A DNA stretch of 64,000 nucleotides, from the NCBI GenBank assembly GCA_964036045.1, contig OZ038378.1:147427611-147491610 (forward strand), given 5' to 3'. This DNA is from Eutreptiella sp. 'Long Island Sound 2002' (taxonomy: Eukaryota > Euglenozoa > Euglenophyceae > Eutreptiales > Eutreptiaceae). Below, piece after piece: positions 55,226 to 64,000 of this stretch (position 1 is its first letter; the number at the start of each line of letters is the position of its first letter). A model generated the notes under the pieces. It had not been told where the DNA came from. It worked only from the letters and a program-made list of their open reading frames with translations, and did not search any database. Position numbers and translations under genes: made by a program.

Positions 55226-58200
55226 GAGTCCCCGCCCTGAGGGTTCTCACTGACTCCCCTCCCTGAGGGTACTCACTGAGTTCCCTCCCTGAGGGTTCTC
55301 ACTGAGTCCCCTCCCTGAGGGTTCTCACTGAATCCCCTCCCTGAGGGTTCTCACTGAGTCCCCTCACTGAGGGTTCTCACTGAGTCCCCTCCCAGAGGGT
55401 TCTCACTGGGTCCCCTCCCTCAGGGTTCTCACTGAGTCCCCTCCCTGAGGGTTCTCCTTGAGGCCTTTCCCTGAGGGTTCTCACTGAGTCCCCTCCCTGA
55501 GGGTTCTCCGTGAGTGTCCTCCCTGAGGGTTCTCACTGAGTCCCCTCCCTGAGGGTTCTCACTGAGTCCCCTCCCTGAGGGTTCTCCTTGAGTCCCCTCC
55601 CTGAGGGTTCTCACTGAGTCCCCTCCCAGAGGGTTTTCACTGAGTCCCCTCCCTGAGTGTTCTCCTTGAGTCCCCTCCCTGACGGTTCCCACTGAGTCCC
55701 CTCCCAGAGGGTTCTCACTGAGTCCCCTCCCTGAGGGTTCTCCTTGAGTCCCCGCCCTGAGGGTTCTCACTGAGTCCCCTCCCTGAGGGTTCTCACTGAG
55801 TCCCCTCCCTCAGGGTTCTCACTGAGTCCCCTCCCACAGGGTTCTCACTGAGTCTCCTCCCTGATGGTTCTCCTTGAGTCCCCGCCCTGAGGGTTCTCAG
55901 TGAGTCCCCTCCCTGAGGGTTCTCAGTGAGTCCCCCCCCTGAGGGTTCTCACTGAGTCCCCTCCCTGAGGGTTCCCCTTGAGTCCCCCCCCTGAGGGTTC
56001 TCAGTGAGTCCCTTCCCTGAGGGTTCTCACTGAGTCCCCTCCCCGAGGGTTCTCCTTGAGTCCCCTCCCTGAGGGTTTCCACTGACTCCCCTCCCTGAGG
56101 GTTTTCACTGAGTCATGTCCCTGAGGGTTCTCACTGAGTCCCCTCCCTGAGGGTTCTCACTGAGTCCCCTCCCTGAGGGTTCTCACTGAGTCCCCTCCCT
56201 GAGGGTTCTCCTTGAGTCCCCTCCCTGAGGGTTCTCACTGAGTCCCCTCCCTGAGGGTTCTCAGTGAGTCCCCTCCCTGAGGGTTCTCACTGACTTCCCT
56301 CCCTGAGGGTTCTCAGTGAGTCTCCTCCCTGAGGGTTCTCACTGAGTCCCCTCCCTGAGGGTTCTCCTTGAGTCCCCTCCCTGAGGGTTCTCAGTGAGTC
56401 CCCTCCCTGAGGGTTCTCACTGAGTCCCCTCCCTGAGGGTTCTCACTGGGTCCCCTCCCTGAGGGTTCTCACTGAGTCCCCTCCCTGAGGGTTCTCACTG
56501 AGTCCCCTCCCAGAGGGTTCTCACTGGGTCGCTTCCCTGAGGGTACTCACTGAGTTCCCTCCCTGAGGGTTCTCACTGAGTCCCCTCCCTGAGGGTTCTC
56601 ACTGAATCCTCTCCCTGAGGGTTCTCACTGAGTCCCCTCACTGAGGGTTCTCACTGAGTCCCCTCCCAGAGGGTTCTCACTGGGTCCCCTCCCTCAGGGT
56701 TCTCACTGAGTCCCCTCCCTGAGGGTTCTCCTTGAGGCCTTTCCCTGAGGGTTCTCACTGAGTCCCCTCCCTGAGGGTTCTCAGTGAGTGCCCTCCCTGA
56801 GGATTCTCACTGAGTCCCCTCCCTGAGGGATCTCACTGAGTCCCCTCCCTGAGTGTTCTCACTGAGTCCCCTCCCTGAGGGTTCTCCTTGAGTCCCCTCC
56901 CTGAGGGTTCTCACTGAGTCCCCTCCCTGAGGGTTCTCACTGAGTCCCCTCCCTGAGGGTTCTCCTTGAGTCCCCTCCCTGACGGTTCTCACTGAGTCCC
57001 CTCCCTGAGGGTTCTCACTGAGTCCCCTCCCTGAGGGTTCTCACTCAGTCCCCTCCCTGAGGGTTGTCATTGAGTCCTTTCCCTGAGGGTTCTCACTGAG
57101 TCCCCTCCCTGAGGGTTCTCACTGAGTCCCCTCCCTGAGGGTTTCCACTGACTCCCCTCCCTGAGGGTTCTCACTGAGTCCTGTCCCTGAGGGTTCTCAC
57201 TGAGTCCCCTCCTTCAGGGTTCTCACTGAGTCCCCGCCCTGAGGGTTCTCACTGAGTCCCCTCTCTGAGGGTTCTCACTGAGTCCCCTCCCTGAGGGTTC
57301 TCACTGAGTCCCCTCCCTGAGGGTTCTCACCGAGTCCCCTCCTTCAGGGTTCTCACTGAGTCCCCGCCCTGAGGGTTCTCACTGAGTCCCCTCCCTGAGG
57401 GTTCTCAGTGAGTCCCCTCCCTGAAGGTTCTCACTGAGTCCCCTCCCTGAGGGTTCTCACTGAGTCCCCTCCTTCAGGGTTCTCACTGAGTCCGCTCCCT
57501 GAGGGTTCTCAGTGAGTCCCCTCCCTGAGGGTTCTCAGTGAGTCCCCTCCCTGAGGGTTCTCACTGAGTCCCCTCCCAGAGGGTTCTCACTGATTCCCCT
57601 CCCTGAGCGTTCTCCTTGAGTCCCCGCCCTGAGGGTTCTCACTGAGTCCCCTCCCTGAGGGTTCTCAGTGAGTCCCCTCCCTGAGGGTTCTCAGTGAGTC
57701 CCCTCCCTGAGGGTTCTCACTGAGTCCCCTCCCTGAGGGTTCCCCTTGAGTCCCCCCCCTGAGGGTTCTCAGTGAGTCCCCTCCCTGAGGTTTCTCACTG
57801 AGTCCCCTCCCCGAGGGTTCTCCTTGAGTCCCCTCCCTGAGGGTTTCCACTGACTCGCCTCCCTGAGGGTTTTCACTGAGTCATGTCCCTGAGGGTTCTC
57901 ACTGAGTGCCCTCCCTGAGGGTTCTCACTGAGTCATGTCCCTGAGGGTTCTCACAGAGTCCCCTCCCTGAGGGTTCTCCTTGAGTCCCCTCCCTGAGGGT
58001 TCTCACTGAGTCCCCTCCCTGAGGGTTCTCAGTGAGTCCCCTCCCTGAGGGTTCTCACTGACTTCCCTCCCTGAGGGTTCTCACTGGGTCCCCTCCCTGA
58101 GGGTTCTCACTGAGTCCCCTCCCTGACGGTTCTCCTTGATTCCCCTCCCTGAGGGTTCTCAGTGAGTCCCCTCCCTGAGGGTTCTCACTGAGTCCCCTCC

Positions 58201-59170
58201 CTGAGGGTTCTCACTGGGTCCCCTCCCTCAAGGTTCTCACTGAGTCCCCTCCCAGAGGGTTCTCACTGGGTCCCCTCCCCGAGGGTTCTCACTGAGTCCC
58301 CTCCCTGAGGGTTCTCACTGAGTCCCCTCCCTGAGGGTTCTCAGTGAGTCCCCTCCCTGAGGGTTCTCAGTGAGTCCCCTCCCTGAGGGTTCTCACTGAG
58401 TCCCCTCCCTGAGGATTCTCACTGAGTTTCCTCCCTCAGGGTTCTCACTGAGTCCCCTCCCAGAGGGTTCTCACTGAGTCCCCTCCCTGAGGGTTCTCCT
58501 TGAGTCCCCGCCCTGAGGGTTCTCACTGAGTCCCCTCCCTGAGGGTTCTCAGTGAGTCCCCTCCCTGAGGGTTCTCAGTGAGTCCCCTCCCTGAGGGTTC
58601 TCACTGAGTCCCCTCCCTGAGGGTTCCCCTTGAGTCCCCCCCCTGAGGGTTCTCAGTGAGTCCCCTCCCTGAGGGTTCTCACTGAGTCCCCTCCCCGAGG
58701 GTTCTCCTTGAGTCCCCTCCCTGAGGGTTTCCACTGACTCCCCTCCCTGAGGGTTTTCACTGAGTCATGTCCCTGAGGGTTCTCACTGAGTCCCCTCCCT
58801 GAGGGTTCTCACTGAGTCCCCTCCCTGAGGGTTCTTACTGAGTCCCCTCCCTGAGGGTTCTCCTTGAGTCCCCTCCCTGAGGGTTCTCACTGAGTCCCCT
58901 CCCTGAGGGTTCTCACTGAGTCCCCTCCCTGAGGGTTCTCACTGAGTCCCCTCCCTGAGGGTTCTCAGTGAGTCCCCTCCCTGAGGGTTCTCACCGAGTC
59001 CCCTCCCTGAGGGTTCTCCTTGAGACCCCTCCCTGAGGGTTCTCAGTGAGTCCCCTCCCTGAGGGTTCTCACTGAGTCCCCTCCCTGAGGGTTCTCCTTG
59101 AGTCCCCTCCCCGAGGGTTCTCAGTGAGTCTCCTCCCTGAGGGTTCTCACTGAGTCCCCTCCCTGAGGGT

Positions 59171-62100
59171 TGTCATTGAGTCCTTTCCCTGACGGTTCTC
59201 ACTGAGTCCCCTCCCTGAGGGTTCTCACTGAGTCCCCTCCCTGAGGGTTCTCACTGAGTCCCCTCCCTGAGGGTTCTCACTGAGTCCCCGCCCTGAGGGT
59301 TCCCACTGAGTCCCCTCCCTGAGGGTTCTCACTGAGTCCCCTCCCTGAGGGTTCTCACTGAGTCCCCTCCCAGAGGGTTCTCACTGAGTCCCCGCCCTGA
59401 GGGTTCTCACTGAGTCCCCTCCCTGAGGGTTCTCCTTGAGTCCCCTCCCTGACGGTTCTCACTGAGTCCCCTCCCTGAGGGTTCTCACTGAGTCCCCTCC
59501 CTGAGGGTTGTCATTGAGTCCTTTCCCTGAGGGTTCTCACTGGGTCCCCTCCCTGAGGGTTCTCAATGAGTCCTCTCCCTGAGGGTTCTCCTTGAGTCCC
59601 CTCTTTGAGGGTTCTCAGTGAGTCCCCTCCCTGAGGGTTCTCACTGAGTCCCCTCCCAGAGGGTTCTCACTGAGCCCCCTCCCTGAGGGTTCTCACTGAG
59701 TCCCCTCCCAGAGGGTTCTCACTGAGTCCCCTCCCTGAGGGTTTCCACTGACTCCCCTCCCTGAGGGTTCTCACTGAGTCATGTCCCTGAGGGTTCTCAC
59801 TGAGTCCCCTCCCTGAGGGTTCTCACTGAGTCCCCGCCCTGAGGGTTCTCACTGAGTCCCCTCCCTGAGGGTTCTCAGTGAGTCCCCTCCCTGAGGGTTC
59901 TCAGTGAGTCCCCTCCCTGAGGGTTCTCACTGAGTCCCCTCCCTGAGGGTTCTCACTGAGTCCCCTCCCTCAGGGTTCTCACTGAGTCCCCTCCCAGAGG
60001 GTTCTCACTGAGTCCCCTCCCTGAGCGTTCTCCTTGAGTCCCCGCCCTGAGGGTTCTCACTGAGTCCCCTCCCTGAGGGTTCTCAGTGAGTCCCCTCCCT
60101 GAGGGTTCTCAGTGAGTCCCCTCCCTGAGGGTTCTCACTGAGTCTTCTCCCTGAGGGTTCCCCTTGAGTCCCCCCCCTGAGGGTCCTCAGTGAGTCCCCT
60201 CCCTGAGGGTTCTCACTGAGTCCCCTCCCCGAGGGTTCTCCTTGAGTCATGTCCCTGAGGGTTCTCACTGAGTGCCCTCCCTGAGGGTTCTCACTGAGTC
60301 ATGTCCCTGAGGGTTCTCACAGAGTCCCCTCCCTGAGGGTTCTCCTTGAGTCCCCTCCCTGAGGGTTCTCACTGAGTCCCCTCCCTGAGGGTTCTCAGTG
60401 AGTCCCCTCCCTGAGGGTTCTCACTGACTTCCCTCCCTGAGGGTTCTCAGTGAGTCCCCTCCCTGAGGGTTCTCACTGAGTCCCCTCCCTGACGGTTCTC
60501 CTTGATTCCCCTCCCTGAGGGTTCTCAGTGAGTCCCCTCCCTGAGGGGTCTCACTGAGTCCCCTCCCTGAGGGTTCTCACTGGGTCCCCTCCCTCAAGGT
60601 TCTCACTGAGTCCCCTCCCAGAGGGTTCTCACTGGGTCCCCTCCCCGAGGGTTCTCACTGAGTCCCCTCCCTGAGGGTTCTCACTGAGTCCCCTCCCTGA
60701 GGGTTCTCAGTGAGTCCCCTCCCTGAGGGTTCTCAGTGAGTCCCCTCCCTGAGGGTTCTCAGTGAGTCCCCTCCCTGAGGGTTCTCACTGAGTCCCCTCC
60801 CTGAGGGTTCCCCTTGAGTCCCCCCCCTGAGGGTTCTCAGTGAGTCCCCTCCCTGAGGGTTCTCACTGAGTCATGTCCCTGAGGGTTCTCACTGAGTCCC
60901 CTCCCTGAGGGTTCTCACTGAGTCCCCTCCCTGAGGGTTCTCACTGAGTCCCCTCCCTGAGGGTTCTCCTTGAGTCCCCTCCCTGAGGGTTCTCACTGAG
61001 TCCCCTCCCTGAGGGTTCTCACTGAGTCCCCTCCCTGAGGGTTCTCACTGAGTCCCCTCCCTGAGGGTTCTCAGTGAGTCTCCTCCCTGAGGGTTCTCAC
61101 TGAGTCCCCGCCCTGAGGGTTCCCACTGAGTCCCCTCCCTGAGGGTTCTCACTGAGTCCCCTCCCTGAGGGTTCTCACTGAGTCATGTCCCTGAGGGTTC
61201 TCACTGAGTCCCCTCCCTGAGGGTTCTCACTGAGTCCCCTCCCCGAGGGTTCTCAGTGAGTCTCCTCCCTGAGGGTTCTCACTGAGTCCCCTCCCTGAGG
61301 GTTGTCATTGAGTCCTTTCCCTGACGGTTCTCACTGAGTCCCCTCCCTGAGGGTTCTCACTGAGTCCCCTCCCTGAGGGTTCTCACTGAGTCCCCTCCCT
61401 GAGGGTTCTCACTGAGTCCCCGCCCTGAGGGTTCCCACTGAGTCCCCTCCCTGAGGGTTCTCACTGAGTCCCCTCCCTGAGGGTTCTCACTGAGTCCCCT
61501 CCCAGAGGGTTCTCACTGAGTCCCCGCCCTGAGGGTTCTCACTGAGTCCCCTCCCTGAGGGTTCTCCTTGAGTCCCCTCCCTGACGGTTCTCACTGAGTC
61601 CCCTCCCCGAGGGTTCTCACTGAGTCCCCTCCCTGAGGGTTGTCATTGAGTCCTTTCCCTGAGGGTTCTCACTGGGTCCCCTCCCTGAGGGTTCTCAATG
61701 AGTCCTCTCCCTGAGGGTTCTCCTTGAGTCCCCTCTTTGAGGGTTCTCAGTGAGTCCCCTCCCTGAGGGTTCTCACTGAGTCCCCTCCCAGAGGGTTCTC
61801 ACTGAGCCCCCTCCCTGAGGGTTCTCACTGAGTCCCCTCCCAGAGGGTTCTCACTGAGTCCCCTCCCTGAGGGTTTCCACTGACTCCCCTCCCTGAGGGT
61901 TCTCACTGAGTCATGTCCCTGAGGGTTCTCACTGAGTCCCCTCCCTGAGGGTTCTCACTGAGTCCCCGCCCTGAGGGTTCTCACTGAGTCCCCTCCCTGA
62001 GGGTTCTCAGTGAGTCCCCTCCCTGAGGGTTCTCACTGAGTCCCCTCCCTGAGGGTTCTCACTGAGTCCCCTCCCTCAGAGTTCTCACTGAGTCCCCTCC

Positions 62101-64000
62101 CTGAGGGTTCTCAGTGAGTCCCCTCCCTGAGGGTTCTCAGTGAGTCCCCTCCCTGAGGGTTCTCACTGAGTCTCCTCCCTCAGGGTTCTCACTGAGTCCC
62201 GTTCCAGAGGGTTCTCCTTGAGTCCCCGCCCTGAGGGTTCTCACTGAGTCCCCTCCCTGAGGGTTCTCAGTGAGTCCCCTCCCTGAGGGTTCTCAGTGAG
62301 TCCCCTCCTTGAGGGTTCTCACTGAGTCCCCTCCCTGAGGGTTCTCCTTGAGTCCCCTCCCTGAGGGTTCTCAGTGAGTCCCCTCCCTGAGGGTTCTCAC
62401 TGAGTCCCCTCCCTGAGGGTTCTCCTTGAGTCCCCTCCCTGAGGGTTTCCAGTGACTCCCCTCCCTGAGGGTTCTCACTGAATCATGTCCCTGAGGGTTC
62501 TCACTGAGTCCCCTCCCTGAGGGTTCTCACTGAGTCCCCTCCCTAAGGGTTGTCAGTGAGTCCCCTCCCTGAGGGTTCTCCTTGAGTCCCCTCCCTGAGG
62601 TTTCTCACTGAGTCCCCTCCCTGAGGGTTCTCAGTGAGTCCCCTCCCTGACGGTTTTCACTGAGTCCCCTCCCTCAGGGTTCTCAGTGAGTCTCCTCCCT
62701 GAGGGTTCTCACTGAGTCCCCTCCCTGAGGCTTCTCGTTGAGTCCCCTCCCTGAGGGTTCTCACTGAGTCCCCTCCCTGAGGGTTCTCACTGAGTCCCCT
62801 CCCTGAGGGTTCTCACTGAGTCCCCTCCCTGAGGGTTCTCAGTGAGTCCCCTCCCTGAGGGTTCTCACTGAGTCCCCTCCCTGAGGGTTCTCCTTGAGTC
62901 CCCTCCCTGAGGGTTTCCAGTGACTCCCCTCCCTGAGGGTTCTCACTGAATCATGTCCCTGAGGGTTCTCACTGAGTCCCCTCCCTGAGGGTTCTCACTG
63001 AGTCCCCTCCCTAAGGGTTGTCAGTGAGTCCCCTCCCTGAGGGTTCTCCTTGAGTCCCCTCCCTGAGGTTTCTCACTGAGTCCCCTCCCTGAGGGTTCTC
63101 AGTGAGTCCCCTCCCTGACGGTTTTCACTGAGTCCCCTCCCTCAGGGTTCTCAGTGAGTCTCCTCCCTGAGGGTTCTCACTGAGTCCCCTCCCTGAGGCT
63201 TCTCGTTGAGTCCCCTCCCTGAGGGTTCTCACTGAGTCCCCTCCCTGAGGGTTCTCACTGAGTCCCCTCCCTGAGGGTTCTCACTGAGTCCCCTCCCTCA
63301 AGGTTCTCACTGAGTCCCCTCCCAGAGAGTTCTCACTGGGTCCCCTCCCTGAGGGTTCTCACTGAGTCCCCTCCCTGAGGGTTCTCACTGAGTCCCCTCC
63401 CTGAGGGTTCTCAATGAGTCCCCTCCGAGAGGGTTACCATTGAGTCCCCTCCCTGAGGCTTCTCACTGAGTCCCCTCCCTGAGGGTTCTCACTGAGTCCC
63501 CTCCCTGAGGGTTCTCACTGAGTCCCCGCCCTGAGGGTTCCCACTGAGTCCCCTCCCTGAGGGTTCTCACTGAGTCCCCTCCCTGAGGGTTCTCACTGAG
63601 TCCCCTCCCAGAGGGTTCTCACTGAGTCCCCGCCCTGAGGGTTCTCACTGAGTCCCCTCCCTGAGGGTTCTCCTTGAGTCCCCTCCCTGACGGTTCTCAC
63701 TGAGTCCCCTCCCCGAGGGTTCTCACTGAGTCCCCTCCCTGAGGGTTGTCATTGAGTCCTTTCCCTGAGGGTTCTCACTGGGTCCCCTCCCTGAGGGTTC
63801 TCAATGAGTCCTCTCCCTGAGGGTTCTCCTTGAGTCCCCTCTTTGAGGGTTCTCAGTGAGTCCCCTCCCTGAGGGTTCTCACTGAGTCCCCTCCCAGAGG
63901 GTTCTCACTGAGCCCCCTCCCTGAGGGTTCTCACTGAGTCCCCTCCCAGAGGGTTCTCACTGAGTCCCCTCCCTGAGGGTTTCCACTGACTCCCCTCCCT
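59171..64000. repeat. Three-copy higher-order repeat, offsets 2,132 and 2,106 bp
   Basis: TGTCATTGAGTCC followed by TTTCCCTGACGG lies at 59,171 and 61,303 (82 units). GAGTCCCCGCCC followed by TTCCCACTGAG recurs at about 59,285, 61,417 and 63,523 (82 then 81 units). The third copy runs off the window edge. Inside it, a 468-bp (18-unit) duplication places TTTCCAGTGACTCCC at about 62,446 and 62,914, each followed by GAATCATGTCCC. Confidence 0.85.

Larger units (their letters stand above)
15093..64000. repeat. 26-bp minisatellite array, right part (about 1,880 units)
   Basis: The same 26-bp unit, orientation and phase as the left array continue to the window edge. Composition changes along its length. 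About 15-20 kb resembles the left array. About 20-46 kb is richer in GGGTCCCCTCCCAGAGGG, CTGAATCCCC, GAGTCCCCGCCC and GAGGATTCTC units. About 46-64 kb again carries GTCATGTCCC, CCTTGAG and GTTGTCATTGAG variants. Irregular units include a 13-bp loss near 41,130, truncated units near 18,760 and 25,145, an irregular junction near 22,480 and insertions near 16,424 and 20,548. No gene or RNA is seen anywhere in this stretch. Confidence 0.98.

Noticed and set aside
1-64000. Many 61-codon minus-strand frames encoding a repetitive Arg/Glu/Gly/Pro/Ser peptide inside the array
   Set aside because: They start with GTG and exist only because CTCCTTGAG variants remove the TGA that each unit otherwise carries in one frame. 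The 26-bp period cycles all frames, so ends fall at predictable units. There is no start context, conservation or composition independent of the repeat.
1-64000. CRISPR array
   Set aside because: The 26-bp units are directly contiguous with no unique spacers, and variation is scattered point changes within units. This is a minisatellite.
1-64000. Telomeric repeat
   Set aside because: The unit does not match TTAGGG or other known telomere motifs. Single CTAACC-like strings in the insert are isolated.

Overview
The window is almost entirely one giant tandem array of a 26-bp minisatellite. On the + strand the unit reads roughly GAGTCCCCTCCCTGAGGG followed by TTCTCACT. It fills positions 1-10,135 (about 390 units) and 15,093-64,000 (about 1,880 units) and runs off both ends. 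Dispersed point variants and nested higher-order repeats (offsets of 78, 130, 415, 468, 546-832, about 1,092, 1,117-2,287, 1,560, 2,106-2,158 bp) show repeated segmental duplication inside the array. No bacterial-type gene, operon, rRNA, tRNA or CRISPR is visible. A satellite of this scale plus a possibly spliced gene points to a eukaryotic chromosome, such as a GC-rich subtelomeric, pericentromeric or microchromosome region. The species cannot be told from the sequence.

The only non-repeat sequence is a 4.96-kb block at 10,136-15,090. It is flanked by two copies of the same 11-13-bp string, CTGGGTCCCCTCC. Removing the block plus one copy restores the 26-bp phase exactly, so it looks like an insertion into a pre-existing array with a target-site duplication. 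The right end carries a short (ACCT)4 tail, and the main reading frame is open across the left junction without an ATG. That is the pattern expected of a 5'-truncated, target-primed retro-insertion, though other mechanisms remain possible.

Inside the block, one large unrecognised gene runs on the + strand from the left junction to a stop at 13,729-13,731. Coding character moves through three frames: 10,097 to about 12,040; about 12,041 to 13,408; and 13,417 to 13,731. Both frame changes are +1, and each coincides with an 8-base homopolymer (C8 at 12,033-12,040, G8 at 13,409-13,416). A single in-frame TAA (12,273-12,275) lies within a 126-nt candidate intron (12,272-12,397) whose removal keeps the frame. 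The inferred protein has a Pro/His/Gln-rich N-terminus with an 82-residue tandem duplication, a central globular-looking Trp/Tyr-rich region, a Ser/Thr run, a basic Lys/Pro/Ala-rich region, a Trp-rich helix-like segment and a C-terminal KRRR. I recognise no family and see no reverse transcriptase, protease, integrase or zinc-knuckle motifs.

The remaining 1.36 kb of the block (13,732-15,090) is non-coding or weakly coding. It holds a T-rich/A-rich hairpin-like tract near 14,219-14,290, three copies of a 65-bp repeat carrying the palindrome CACCGGTG (14,342-14,520), and the (ACCT)4 tail.

The array is mosaic. The outer zones (1-20 kb and 46-64 kb) share variant units such as GAGTCATGTCC and CTCCTTGAG. 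The middle zone (about 20-46 kb) is dominated by GGGTCCCCTCCCAGAG, CTGAATCCCC and GAGTCCCCGCCC variants with strongly homogenised blocks. Short repetitive reading frames on the minus strand of the array are by-products of the repeat and are not annotated as genes.
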